32,753 nt of DNA, from positions 1-32,753 of the forward strand of contig JAGFJL010000060.1 of assembly GCA_024102725.1 (NCBI GenBank), given 5' to 3'. The translations under genes were made by a program, and so were the position numbers. The notes beneath the pieces are model-generated. The model was not told the origin of the DNA and made no database searches. It was given only the letters and a program-made list of their open reading frames with translations. The DNA is from Nitrococcus mobilis (lineage in GTDB: Bacteria > Pseudomonadota > Gammaproteobacteria > Nitrococcales > Nitrococcaceae). Below, piece after piece: positions 7,416-15,239 of the stretch (its first letter is position 1; every line of letters begins with the position of its first letter).

Positions 7416-7949
7416 ATGGCAAGTGTATTGGCACGTGCCGGCCCGTCCGCGGACTGGACCGAGCACCCGCCGAGCCAGATGAGCCTGGCGTTGCCGGTCC
7501 TCTACGACGGGCATCGGCCGAGGAAGAGCGGGCGGCGTAAGCCGCGGCGTCGCCAAGAGGGTGCAAAGGCACCGGTGCAGCTCGACTTCCACGATCTGTT
7601 CGAGCAACTCGTCGTCGAGGAGGAGTTCGCGGAGCAGGCTGCCCGGGAGCTCAATGCGATCGACGGCGAGCCCGATGCCGAGCCGTGGAGCGAGGAAGAG
7701 GTGTACAGGCTGCATACCTTCCTGCTCGAGCGCTCGCTGGAGGTTCTCGCCGACACCCGCACCAGCGCGGCGACGGTGATGGAAATCCTCGACTGGATGA
7801 GCGAGACGCCCGCCCAGCGCGCGAAGGGTATCTCGTTTGTCACCTGCTGCGAGATCCACGGATACGACGCCGAGGAGCTACGCGAGCAGGTTCGCTATGA
7901 AGTCGGCCGCCTGCATGGCGTTTGGGCCGCGCAGGCGTTCATTGACTGA
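7416..7949 (+). CDS. Conserved-context hypothetical protein (177 aa)
   Basis: No family recognised. The N-terminus (~50 aa) is Pro-rich and then strongly basic (RPRKSGRRKPRRRQEG), likely nucleic-acid binding or disordered. The rest is acidic and helical (LFEQLVVEEEFAEQAARELN, WSEEEVYRLHTFLLERSLEVL), with a Cys-Cys pair in FVTCCEIHGYD. The ATG has an ideal AAAGGAGG at 7401-7408. It is first in a unit with the CobS-like ATPase and the WGR-like gene, all in the same direction with short gaps, so it may work with the ATPase. Confidence 0.75.
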   Translation: MASVLARAGPSADWTEHPPSQMSLALPVLYDGHRPRKSGRRKPRRRQEGAKAPVQLDFHDLFEQLVVEEEFAEQAARELNAIDGEPDAEPWSEEEVYRLHTFLLERSLEVLADTRTSAATVMEILDWMSETPAQRAKGISFVTCCEIHGYDAEELREQVRYEVGRLHGVWAAQAFID

Positions 7950-7957
7950 CCCATTAA

Positions 7958-7998
7958 CCCCCACCGGGGAGTCGCGCTCCCCGGCCGTGGCGGGGAGT
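7958..7998 (+). promoter_or_regulatory. C-G-C-G leader hairpins of the cobS-like gene
   Basis: CCCCC (7958-7962), GGGG (7966-7969), CCCC (7979-7982), GGGG (7992-7995). The middle CTCCCCG can pair either backwards (CCGGGGAG with CTCCCCGG) or forwards (CTCCCCG with CGGGGAG). The two hairpins therefore exclude each other. It lies 33 nt before the start codon. Confidence 0.65.
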
Positions 7999-8030
7999 GC
8001 CTTCCTCTCTGTTGAATCGGAGGCATGCCA

Positions 8031-8999
8031 ATGAGTAATGCAAAAACGGTCGAGTTCGACATCGGCGAGACCTTCGGCGTGGCCGAGGCCCGCGGCATGA
8101 AGATCGAGGGCTTCGAGGATGCCGGGAACCGTTTCGTGCCCAAGGCCATTGAGGGCTATGTCCATCGCCGGGAATTGCTCTCGGACATCGTGGCGTGGCT
8201 GAAGATCGGCAAGGACGAGGGTCTGCTGCTGGTCGGGCCGACCGGTTGCGGCAAGACCTCGGGTGTTACGCAGGTCCTGGCGCGCCTGCGCTGGCCGACG
8301 CAGCGACTCGCTGCCCACCGGCGCTTGGAGTTCTCGGATTTCACCGGGCACTACACCGTGGTGGACGGTGACATGGTGTTCGTAGACGGCCCACTGACGA
8401 GCGCGATGCGGTATGGCCAGGCCTTCGTTCTCGACGAGCTGGACATGCTCGACCCCGGCGTAGGCGCGAGCCTGAACACGGTTGTCGAGGAGGGCGTCGT
8501 CGCCATCGCCGAGAACGGCGGGGAGGTCGTCGAGGCCGCCCCGGGCTTCCGTTTCATCGCAACGGCCAACACCGCGGGCAACGGCGATCGCACGGGCCTC
8601 TACCAGGCCGTGCTGCGTCAGAACGCGGCCTTCCTCGACCGCTTTTGGGTCGTCGAGGTCGGCTATCCGGGCGAGGACCAGGAGCGCTCCATACTTGCCG
8701 AGCGGGTGCCGGACCTGCCGGGCTGGGTGCGAGAGAAGATGATCGAGGTCGCCCGCGAGCTCCGGGGGCTATTTATCGGGGATACCGAGGGTCCGCAGAT
8801 CGAACTGCCCATGTCCACCCGGACGCTCACGCGTTGGGCGCGGCTGAGTCTCTCATTCCAGGGTGTAGCAAAGGCGGGGAAAAATCCGCTGCTGCACGCG
8901 CTCGATCGGGCATTCCTCAATCGGGCGCTCCCCGAGACCCGGGAGGCCGTTCACGGAATCGTCGAGCGGGTGATCGGCCAGGATGTGAGCTTCGACTAA
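8031..8999 (+). CDS. CobS/MoxR-type AAA+ ATPase
   Basis: 322 aa. Walker A GPTGCGKTS (69-77), Walker B FVLDELD (132-138), sensor 1 IATAN (176-180) and an arginine-finger candidate in FLDRF (R204). It is close in layout to CobS, the ATPase of aerobic cobaltochelatase, and to MoxR proteins, which remodel a partner carrying a VWA domain. The likely partner is the CobT-like protein at 11468. No cobalamin genes are nearby and the pair travels with ssb and recombination genes, as in SXT/IncC elements, so a chelatase role is unlikely. ATG 8031 fits GGAGG 7 nt upstream; the ATG at 8025 is too close. Confidence 0.9.
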   Translation: MSNAKTVEFDIGETFGVAEARGMKIEGFEDAGNRFVPKAIEGYVHRRELLSDIVAWLKIGKDEGLLLVGPTGCGKTSGVTQVLARLRWPTQRLAAHRRLEFSDFTGHYTVVDGDMVFVDGPLTSAMRYGQAFVLDELDMLDPGVGASLNTVVEEGVVAIAENGGEVVEAAPGFRFIATANTAGNGDRTGLYQAVLRQNAAFLDRFWVVEVGYPGEDQERSILAERVPDLPGWVREKMIEVARELRGLFIGDTEGPQIELPMSTRTLTRWARLSLSFQGVAKAGKNPLLHALDRAFLNRALPETREAVHGIVERVIGQDVSFD

Positions 9000-9011
9000 G
9001 GGAGTCGGGCC

Positions 9012-9746
9012 ATGCAGGGATATGAGCTGATCTACGAAGGCACGGACTCGCCTAAGGGCAAGGTCTGGCGCATCGCGCCCGTCTCCGACGGCTCGGGGCT
9101 GCGCATCGAATACGGTGCCCGCGGGGCGAGACTGCGTTCGGTGTTCGTTCCCATCGCCAGGTGCGATCGCCGGAGTTGGGCCTTGGAGATGTCGCACCGG
9201 GTCGATGCGAAGGTCGAGGAAGGCTATGCCATCTCGAGAACGGATCTGGAGCCGGTTGAACCCGGCGGCGCCGGCGGACAGAACGAGGAGAGCATGGCCG
9301 GCGAGCCGGCACTGCTGGCCCATGTGGGGTTCGCGCCCGTCTCACGCTCGCGCCGCACGGTCCTCGATGAGCGGGTCGAAGGCCATTTGCGATCGCTCGT
9401 CGAGCGCGCCTGCAAGCCCGGCACGCATGCCGTGACGGCCACGGCCACCGGGTTCAGCGTCCGAGGCCATTTCCATGGCGCTGGCGCCGCCGAGGCTGTG
9501 ACGGTCCCCACGAGTATCGGCTGCACCCTCCGCGAGGGCCAGCGCACGCTGGGGCTGTTGCTTGCTTCGCTGGCACGGGCCTTTCCGGAGCTGGTGCGTC
9601 TTGCGAACGACAAGGGCGACGAGCTATCGCCCCGCGAACTGGCCGAGACCATCGACCCCGACCCGGCGGTGCTGGAGCGATTCGGTATTATCCGGACGAT
9701 CAAACTGGGCCAGCAGGCTCAACCGCTTGGACACTGGTTCTTCTGA
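9012..9746 (+). CDS. WGR-like domain protein (244 aa)
   Basis: Residues ~5-75 resemble a WGR domain: LIYEGTDSPKGKVWRI, a conserved-type turn IEYGARGARLRS and EEGYAI at the end. WGR domains bind nucleic acid in PARPs and in some MoxR/VWA-linked bacterial proteins. Residues ~100-244 form a second domain I do not recognise, ending in GHWFF. It starts 12 nt after the ATPase stop with GGGAG upstream. WGR, MoxR and VWA proteins are known to cluster together, which supports a joint function with the genes at 8031 and 11468. Confidence 0.65.
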   Translation: MQGYELIYEGTDSPKGKVWRIAPVSDGSGLRIEYGARGARLRSVFVPIARCDRRSWALEMSHRVDAKVEEGYAISRTDLEPVEPGGAGGQNEESMAGEPALLAHVGFAPVSRSRRTVLDERVEGHLRSLVERACKPGTHAVTATATGFSVRGHFHGAGAAEAVTVPTSIGCTLREGQRTLGLLLASLARAFPELVRLANDKGDELSPRELAETIDPDPAVLERFGIIRTIKLGQQAQPLGHWFF

Positions 9747-10114
9747 CCGAAGGAGATGTAGGGCACGGCCGTAGGGCCGCCTTGCCACCCTCGCCGCTGC
9801 TCGTGAGCGGCTGCGGGCGGCGTGAAGCTCAACCAGCCCGAGTCGTCGCGCATTTGGGACCGCGCGGGCGACTACGACCGACGGGAATCCATAGGCACTC
9901 CGGGGTGCTTCTCCATCCCTGAGCCTGCGTCGTGTAGCGACGCGCTCCAGTGCTGCCCATGAAAACCCCTTCGGCCCATTGACGAGAAGGGCGGGTACCC
10001 GCCGAGACGTCCGCTTGTGGTGAGGTGGCCGGTGCGCGAGTGCCGGCTGCCCCACCGGAGGCGGCATGAGCCGTCGGCGCCCGTGCGTGTGCGGCTTTCC
10101 GGGTCGCTCCGGGG

Positions 10115-10193
10115 CCTTTCCTCAACGCCCTGTGCGATTAGGACGCTGAGGAAAGGCAGACCACACTCGTGTGGCGCGGTAATGCCGGCCGCG
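10115..10193 (+). promoter_or_regulatory. Structured leader element, copy D (variant loop)
   Basis: P1 is an 11-bp stem: GCCTTTCCTCA (10114-10124) with TGAGGAAAGGC (10147-10157), enclosing 22 nt. P2 is CCACA-ctcg-TGTGG (10161-10174). P3 is CGCGG (10175-10179) with CCGCG (10189-10193) around TAATGCCGG, a variant of the usual TAGCTGG loop. The spacing to the start codon, 218 nt from P1, resembles copies A and B. Confidence 0.55.
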
Positions 10194-10249
10194 GCCCTTT
10201 ATACGGCACGCAATTCCGAGGCACGACAGCATGTCTGCCGTGTGCTCGG

Positions 10250-10285
10250 CCCCATGAGCGGGGATGGTTCTCTCCCCGCCAGGGG
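10250..10285 (+). promoter_or_regulatory. C-G-C-G leader hairpins of the DUF3150 gene
   Basis: CCCC (10250-10253) with GGGG (10260-10263), then CTCCCC (10272-10277) with GGGGAG (10282-10287). The start codon is 47 nt downstream. Confidence 0.6.
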
Positions 10286-10332
10286 AGATGGACCGTCGCC
10301 CGGGTTGTTACCGGCAACGGAGGTAATGGTCC

Positions 10333-11373
10333 ATGACGCAGCAGACACAGGCGCACGCACAGACGCTGGACTCGCTGGTCTGCGTGGTGCTCGATGTCCA
10401 CCTATGGTCGGGGCGGCGCAAGCTCACCCCGAAAGACCTGCAAAAGGTCGCTCCGGAGAACCTGCCGCCACAGGATCTCGCCTCACTGGGCTCGAAGAAG
10501 ATCTGTGACCCCGGCGAGCTCGCCGAGTTCGGACGGCTCAAACGCCAAGCTGAGCGCGTGCTGCTGGAGACGGGCTACCGATTCCTCGGTGGCTATGGCA
10601 TCCCGGCGGATAAGCTCGATGAGGTGGCCGCGGCACTGCAAGCTCTGCGCAGCGAGTTCGAAGCCTACAAGGCGGGTTTTCTCTCGCGCTACGACCAGAC
10701 CGTTGAGCGGTGGGTCTCTCGCCATAGGGAGTGGGAGAGCATCATCCGTAAGGCCGTCACCCCACCGGAGGATGTTGCCGAGCGGCTTCGCTTCGACTTC
10801 CGCGTCTTCCGTGTGGCCCCGGCGGGCAATACGGACGCCGGCGAGGATTCGCTCCTCGACGGCTCGTATCACGCGATTGTACGTGAGACCGCGCGTGCCG
10901 CGTGCGAGGCGTGGGAGCGGACATTCAAGGGCAATGCGATCGTGACCCAGCGGGCGCTGCGCCCTATCCGGAAGATGCGCGAGAAGTTGAACGGCTTGAG
11001 CTTCATCGACCCGCGTATCTACCCGGTCGTCGAGCAGATCGACGAGGCGCTCGCCGCCTGCCCGAGGACCGGCAAGATCGAGGGTGGCCCACTTACGGGG
11101 CTGCACTCGGTGGTGCTCCTGCTCGCCGATGCCAAGCGGATGGTGGCCCACGGGGAGGCGGTCATCGGCAATGCCAATGCGGCAGCTACGCCCACGGCGC
11201 AGGCCGACAAGGCCTCAGCTGAGCCGTCCGCGCAGAACCAAACGCGCGAGGTCATTCCCCAGACCGAAGCCGAACCCGAGCAGGAACCCGAACCGGAAGC
11301 TGATCCCGAGCCGGAGGCACCCGTGCCTGCAGGCAGGCGGCCTGCGACGTCCGGCGACGGACTGTTCTTCTAG
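10333..11373 (+). CDS. DUF3150-family protein
   Basis: 346 aa. The N-terminal ~280 residues match what I know of DUF3150 proteins: an opening LDSLVCVVLDVHLWSGRRKL, then a Cys-containing KKICDPGELAEF, a GGYGIP turn and long helices to about 280. The last ~65 residues are an acidic Glu/Pro tail ending in GDGLFF. The biochemical role is unknown. DUF3150 genes sit between CobS- and CobT-like genes in ICEs and plasmids, as here. GGAGG precedes ATG 10333 by about 8 nt. The gene forms a unit with the CobT-like gene 95 nt downstream. Confidence 0.8.
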   Translation: MTQQTQAHAQTLDSLVCVVLDVHLWSGRRKLTPKDLQKVAPENLPPQDLASLGSKKICDPGELAEFGRLKRQAERVLLETGYRFLGGYGIPADKLDEVAAALQALRSEFEAYKAGFLSRYDQTVERWVSRHREWESIIRKAVTPPEDVAERLRFDFRVFRVAPAGNTDAGEDSLLDGSYHAIVRETARAACEAWERTFKGNAIVTQRALRPIRKMREKLNGLSFIDPRIYPVVEQIDEALAACPRTGKIEGGPLTGLHSVVLLLADAKRMVAHGEAVIGNANAAATPTAQADKASAEPSAQNQTREVIPQTEAEPEQEPEPEADPEPEAPVPAGRRPATSGDGLFF

Positions 11374-11391
11374 GCCACCGCAAGTCAATTA

Positions 11392-11440
11392 CCCCGTCGA
11401 TCCGGGGCCGTGCTGAATCACCGCACGCCCCGATCGGGGG
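11392..11440 (+). promoter_or_regulatory. C-G-C-G leader hairpins of the cobT-like gene
   Basis: CCCC (11392-11395) with GGGG (11404-11407), then CCCC (11428-11431) with GGGG (11436-11439). The outer arms cgcacg and cgtgc extend the second stem. It is preceded by caatta, as in the leader at 4588. Confidence 0.6.
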
Positions 11441-11467
11441 CGTGCCCTTTCATGCGAGGTCGTGAAG

Positions 11468-13189
11468 ATGCCAGAAAACATGAAGACATTTATCGGCTCG
11501 CTGCCGATCGTCGCCAAGGCTATCGGCCGACGCTACGGAGTGCACGTCAAGATTGGCGGCGCTAGGGCGTTCACTGACGGCAATGTCATCCACCTGCCGG
11601 CACTGCCGGAGGATGATCCGCAGGCAGAGGTGCTGGTCAACGGCTACCTCGATCACGAGGCGGCCCATTGCCGGTTCACCGATTTTACCGCGAGGCATTC
11701 CAGCAACGTGATGCAGCGCTGGCTGGAGAACGCGCTGGAGGACATCCGCATCGAGTCCCTGATCGGACGCTACTACCCTGGGTGCGGTCGTCACCTTGCG
11801 CGACTGGTGGAAAAGCTGGTGCGGGATGGCGACGACGCGCCGCTGAAGGATGACGCAAGCGAGGCGGCGGTGCTATCGGCCTACGTACTTCGGCGGCTGC
11901 GCTACGAGGTGCTGGGCCAGGATGCTTTGGAAGAGCTGGCCGTGCAGGCAAGCGAGCGCTTCGAGGCGATGTTCCCGAAAGGGCTCGGCATCAAGCTCAC
12001 GGCCATAATGGCCGAGATCCGCGGGGCGACGTCGACGAGGGAGGCGATTGCGATCGCCGCGCGCATCAGGGAGCTGCTCAACGATGAGGCGGAAGAGGCC
12101 CCGGAGTCGAACCCCGACGGCCAGGCCACTGAGGGTCGCGATGGTGGGGACAGCCTGAGCCAACCGGATGCCTCGTCGGGCTCCGACTCGCACGATGGTG
12201 ACGACGCTGAGTCTGGCAGTGCCCATGGCGCCGATGACGGTGACGCCGACGCCGAAGGCAGCAACTCGGATGGCACCACCGACAAATCACGCCGGCAAGC
12301 CCTGCAGGCAGCCCTGAAAGGTGGCGACGGCGACTTTGAGCAGGATATCGGCGGCAAGGTCGCCAGCAAGCTCGAAGACGCGGCCGATCCGCACGGCTGC
12401 CCGAGAATGGCCGAGGCGGACGACGAGGCCACGGGAGCGGGCAGTGATCCGGCCGGTATGGACACCGGAGAGGTCATCGACGAGACGGCTGTACGCCAGG
12501 CAACCGCGCGGTTGCGCTCGCGTCTGGCCGGCGTGATCCAGACCGAGACGTTAGTGCAGACCTCGCGCTCGCGGGCGGGCAAACGCATTGATCGGCGCAT
12601 GCTGCCAAGGCTCGGGCTTGCCGATCCCCGGGTGTTCCGTTCCGAGACCGAGGAGACGCGTGTCGACACCGCGGTAACGGTGCTGCTCGATCGCTCCGGC
12701 TCCATGCGCGGAGCCGAGATCGTGGTTGCCCGGGAGGCCGCACTGGCCGTCGAGTATGCTTTCGAGGAGATCGAGGGAGTCAGCCCTAGCGTTTTCGCCT
12801 TTCCGGGTAGCGGCGGTGACAACCGCCGGGTGCGGACCTTGCATCGACGAGGCCGCCGTGTGCAGCCACGTAGGTTCGGTATTTCAGCCGGCGGCGGCAC
12901 ACCGCTGACCGAGGCAGCGTGGTTCGCCGGCTGGGATCTCCTTACGGCAAGCGAGCCGCGGAAGATCCTGATCGTCATCACCGATGGCCACCCTGACGAC
13001 TTCGACAGTGCGGCGGATGTGCTAGCGCGCATGCGTGCCAGCGGTATCGAGACACTGGGTATCGGGATCCATACCGGGATTCAGCCGAAGCTGATTCCCG
13101 AGAGCCGCCAGATCGACGACGCTGGCGAACTCGCTGGCGCATTGTTCGATTTGCTCGAGCGAAAGCTGGCCACCGAGGTGGCCGCTTGA
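11468..13189 (+). CDS. CobT-like protein with HExxH and VWA domain
   Basis: 573 aa. The N-terminus has DHEAAH (62-67), an HExxH zinc motif, followed by NALEDIRIE (88-96), the signature of the CobT-like metallopeptidase/VWA group. Residues ~210-345 are a long acidic Asp/Ser/Gly-rich linker. The C-terminal VWA domain carries the MIDAS motif DRSGSM (D408, S410, S412), a GGGTPLTEA loop, and VITDGHPDD. With the CobS-like ATPase it should form a MoxR-VWA remodelling pair; the HExxH suggests peptidase activity or a structural zinc. ATG 11468 is 8 nt after GAGG; the GTG at 11462 is too close. Confidence 0.88.
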   Translation: MPENMKTFIGSLPIVAKAIGRRYGVHVKIGGARAFTDGNVIHLPALPEDDPQAEVLVNGYLDHEAAHCRFTDFTARHSSNVMQRWLENALEDIRIESLIGRYYPGCGRHLARLVEKLVRDGDDAPLKDDASEAAVLSAYVLRRLRYEVLGQDALEELAVQASERFEAMFPKGLGIKLTAIMAEIRGATSTREAIAIAARIRELLNDEAEEAPESNPDGQATEGRDGGDSLSQPDASSGSDSHDGDDAESGSAHGADDGDADAEGSNSDGTTDKSRRQALQAALKGGDGDFEQDIGGKVASKLEDAADPHGCPRMAEADDEATGAGSDPAGMDTGEVIDETAVRQATARLRSRLAGVIQTETLVQTSRSRAGKRIDRRMLPRLGLADPRVFRSETEETRVDTAVTVLLDRSGSMRGAEIVVAREAALAVEYAFEEIEGVSPSVFAFPGSGGDNRRVRTLHRRGRRVQPRRFGISAGGGTPLTEAAWFAGWDLLTASEPRKILIVITDGHPDDFDSAADVLARMRASGIETLGIGIHTGIQPKLIPESRQIDDAGELAGALFDLLERKLATEVAA

Positions 13190-13203
13190 GCATTTAACCC
13201 AAA

Positions 13204-13227
13204 GCCCCCGATCCCTTTGGCGGGGGC
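13204..13227 (+). terminator. Terminator-like hairpin after the cobT-like gene
   Basis: GCCCCCG (13204-13210) with CGGGGGC (13221-13227), followed by the weak T-tract of cctttcc, which is also the P1 strand of element C. The arrangement equals that at 7192-7220. Confidence 0.55.
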
Positions 13228-13317
13228 CTTTCCAGGCCGCCTTCTGTGTATCCGATGAGGGCGGTGCGGAAAGGCCTTCCCTGGTCCCACCGGGAAGCTC
13301 GGCGGTAGCTGGCCGCC
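13227..13317 (+). promoter_or_regulatory. Structured leader element, copy C
   Basis: P1 extends to 9 bp: GGCCTTTCC (13225-13233) with GGAAAGGCC (13268-13276), enclosing an inner GCCGCC/GGCGGT stem. P2 is TTCCC/GGGAA (13277-13296) with an inner GGT/ACC. P3 is GGCGG (13301-13305) with CCGCC (13313-13317) around the loop TAGCTGG. The following caaccaagcag is a weaker match to the tail. Confidence 0.65.
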
Positions 13318-13461
13318 ACAACCAAGCAGCATTGAATGAGCAAGGAGTCCGAAACGCCGCTCGAATCTGGCGGAAACCTGCCGCCCAAGCCCGGTGTTTC
13401 AACATCTGCCGGCACGCGCCGCGCGCTAGCTTGGCCGGTGTGTAATGCCGGATACCAACCA

Positions 13462-13497
13462 CCCCGGTCGGGGCCGCACGCCCGCCCTGATTGGGGG
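13462..13497 (+). promoter_or_regulatory. C-G-C-G leader hairpins of the primase gene
   Basis: CCCC (13462-13465) with GGGG (13470-13473), then CCC runs at 13481-13487 with GGGGG (13493-13497). It lies 42 nt before the start codon. Between copy C (ending 13317) and this hairpin, about 145 nt show no other clear element. Confidence 0.55.
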
Positions 13498-13538
13498 AGG
13501 GTTGCGTCCCGGCCTCCTGTTGTCGACTGGAGGAAATA

Positions 13539-14642
13539 ATGGACGAGCAACTCTCGGAGAGGATTGTGCGCCTGGCCGCCGGGCGCTGGCCGGCTATATT
13601 CGGCCGGCTGGCACCGGTCGAGCTAGGCGAGGCAATGCATCGAGCCCCGCGGCATGTGCGCTGTCCGGTCCACGGTGGCGTGCATAACGATGGGTTCCGG
13701 CTGTTCCGGAACTACCCCGAGACCGGCGGCGGCATCTGTAACACCTGCGGTGGTCATTCCAACGGGATCAGTCTGCTGGCCTGGTTGAAAGGCATGTCTT
13801 ACGCGGACACGCTCAGGACGCTGCTCGACGAACTGGAGGGACAAGGAGCGAGCTTGCCTTCCCCGCCTCGTAAGAGCGGCGCCGAGTTGGAGCGGGAGCG
13901 TCAGGCCCGACTGAAAGAGGACCGGGCGCTCGCCAACCGTATCCGCCGTGTTTGGCGAAGCGCGTTGCCGCTCGATGACCGACGGGCCGAGCCGGCTCGG
14001 CTGTACTTCGCCCGGCGTGGTCTGCGCGTCTACCACAAGCCGCGGGTGCTGCGATTGCATCCGGCTCTCGAGTACAGCGAGGACCGCAAGGTGGTCGGGC
14101 AGTTTCCGGCGCTCGTGTTCCGCGTATCCGATGAGCGCAATTGCTCGGTGACACTGCATCGCATCTACCTCGATCACGAGGGCAGAAAGGCGCCCGTGGT
14201 CGAGCCGAAGAAGCTGATGGCATACCCGAGCGGCTTTCGGACTTTGACCGGGGGCGCCATCCGGCTGACACCGGCAAGCCGGACGCTCGGCATCGCCGAG
14301 GGACCGGAGACCGCGCTCGCGATCATCGAGGCCACCGGCATGCCGGTCTGGTCGGCCATTTTCACCACCCTCATGCGCCGGGTTCAGCTGCCCAAGCAGG
14401 TCTCCCGTGTCATTGCCTGGATGGACAAGGATGCCAACGGTGCCGGCCGGCTGGCGGGTCAGGCGCTCTGCGAGCGGATGTGGTCCGAGGGGCGTCGCGC
14501 GGGCGCGGTCGCGCCGCCGCTCGCCGTCAAGCCGGGTTCCGGTTCTGCCGACTGGCTGGATGTCTGGAACCGGCTTGGCCGAGCGGGCTTTCCCGAGTGG
14601 CTGCGGGACCCTGATTCGGACTTCCGCAGCGCAGTGTCATGA
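13539..14642 (+). CDS. Toprim-domain primase (zinc finger plus DUF7146-like)
   Basis: 367 aa. A CHC2-like zinc-binding site is formed by C42-x2-H45 and C67-x2-C70 (RCPVHGG and CNTCGG). A middle domain (RLYFARRGL, then LHPALEYSED) leads to a Toprim core with the glutamate in GIAEGPETAL (E254) and the DxD motif MDKDANGAG (D296, D298). Such proteins act as primases of plasmids, ICEs and satellites, priming the complementary strand of transferred DNA. ATG 13539 follows TGGAGG. It is first in a unit with the gene at 14639, behind leader copy C. Confidence 0.88.
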   Translation: MDEQLSERIVRLAAGRWPAIFGRLAPVELGEAMHRAPRHVRCPVHGGVHNDGFRLFRNYPETGGGICNTCGGHSNGISLLAWLKGMSYADTLRTLLDELEGQGASLPSPPRKSGAELERERQARLKEDRALANRIRRVWRSALPLDDRRAEPARLYFARRGLRVYHKPRVLRLHPALEYSEDRKVVGQFPALVFRVSDERNCSVTLHRIYLDHEGRKAPVVEPKKLMAYPSGFRTLTGGAIRLTPASRTLGIAEGPETALAIIEATGMPVWSAIFTTLMRRVQLPKQVSRVIAWMDKDANGAGRLAGQALCERMWSEGRRAGAVAPPLAVKPGSGSADWLDVWNRLGRAGFPEWLRDPDSDFRSAVS

Positions 14643-14977
14643 TCGAGGAAGCTTACGAGTGCAACGGCGTGATCGATCTGACGCGCCACGACACCGCGCC
14701 CGGGGCGAGAGGTCCGCTGGCGCCTCCCGAAAATTGGAACGGAAGCGATGAAGACTACCTTCGGCTATTGAGAAGCCGCTACCGTAGAGCCCCCGGTGCT
14801 CACCAGCACTTGGCGCTCACCGCGCGCATTCATGCGTGTTCATTCGGTGAGGGGGTGAGCGTGACGGGGCCCTACCGAGCGCCGGCGCTGCAAGCGCTCG
14901 ACGCCTTGGTCCGCCAGCATGGTGCGCCGCTCGTGCAAGGTGCACAGGCGCCAGTGCCGGACAATGAGCCGGCGTGA
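14639..14977 (+). CDS. Hypothetical protein (112 aa) coupled to the primase
   Basis: The ATG overlaps the primase TGA (ATGA), so translation is probably coupled. The product is soluble with no recognised domain; visible stretches are PENWNGSDEDYLRLLRSRY and an Ala/Leu-rich helix near the end. It is the last gene before a strong terminator, so it likely functions with the primase. Confidence 0.7.
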   Translation: MIEEAYECNGVIDLTRHDTAPGARGPLAPPENWNGSDEDYLRLLRSRYRRAPGAHQHLALTARIHACSFGEGVSVTGPYRAPALQALDALVRQHGAPLVQGAQAPVPDNEPA

Positions 14978-14993
14978 CACATCGCCGTAGTCA

Positions 14994-15030
14994 CCCCCAT
15001 CAGCCGTCAGTTGATGGGGGTTTTCTTTTT
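14994..15030 (+). terminator. Rho-independent terminator
   Basis: CCCCCATCA (14994-15002) pairs perfectly with TGATGGGGG (15012-15020) and is followed by TTTTCTTTTT. It closes the primase unit. Confidence 0.95.
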
Positions 15031-15239
15031 GAGGCACATAACGTCGCATGAACTCAAGGGGGTTTAAGTGTTGCTCAAGGACCGTCGATGCATAAAGTAG
15101 TAGATGAAAAACACTTTCAACGTTGGCGAATGCCGATAAGACGGCTTGGTAATTGAATAATCAACGAGGTTCTTGCTGGTTCGGAGATCCTTTGTAATGT
15201 GCCTTCCATTGCGTTGTGATTCTAATCCGAGGGGGCAGA

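Larger units (their letters stand above)
9747..10332 (+). other. 586-nt intergenic region with leader element D
   Basis: No credible gene. The first part has hairpins CGGCC/GGCCG near 9765-9778 and GCCGCT (9793-9798) with AGCGGC (9806-9811). They are followed by tcaaccagcccgagtcgt (9829-9846), which matches the tail of copies A and B and may be a decayed fifth copy. The second part holds element D, a bulged CCGAG/CTCGG hairpin (about 10216-10249) and the double hairpin. Confidence 0.5.

Noticed and set aside
11902..13032. 376-codon leftward frame
   Set aside because: Antisense to the CobT-like gene with VWA and HExxH motifs; Ser/Arg-rich composition.
8031..13189. Cobaltochelatase (CobS/CobT) function taken literally
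   Set aside because: No CobN or other cobalamin genes are present, and the pair sits in a recombination/transfer module.
13336..13539. 67-codon frame whose stop overlaps the primase start
   Set aside because: No ribosome binding site, low-complexity Pro/Arg composition, and it spans the double-hairpin leader; more likely untranslated.
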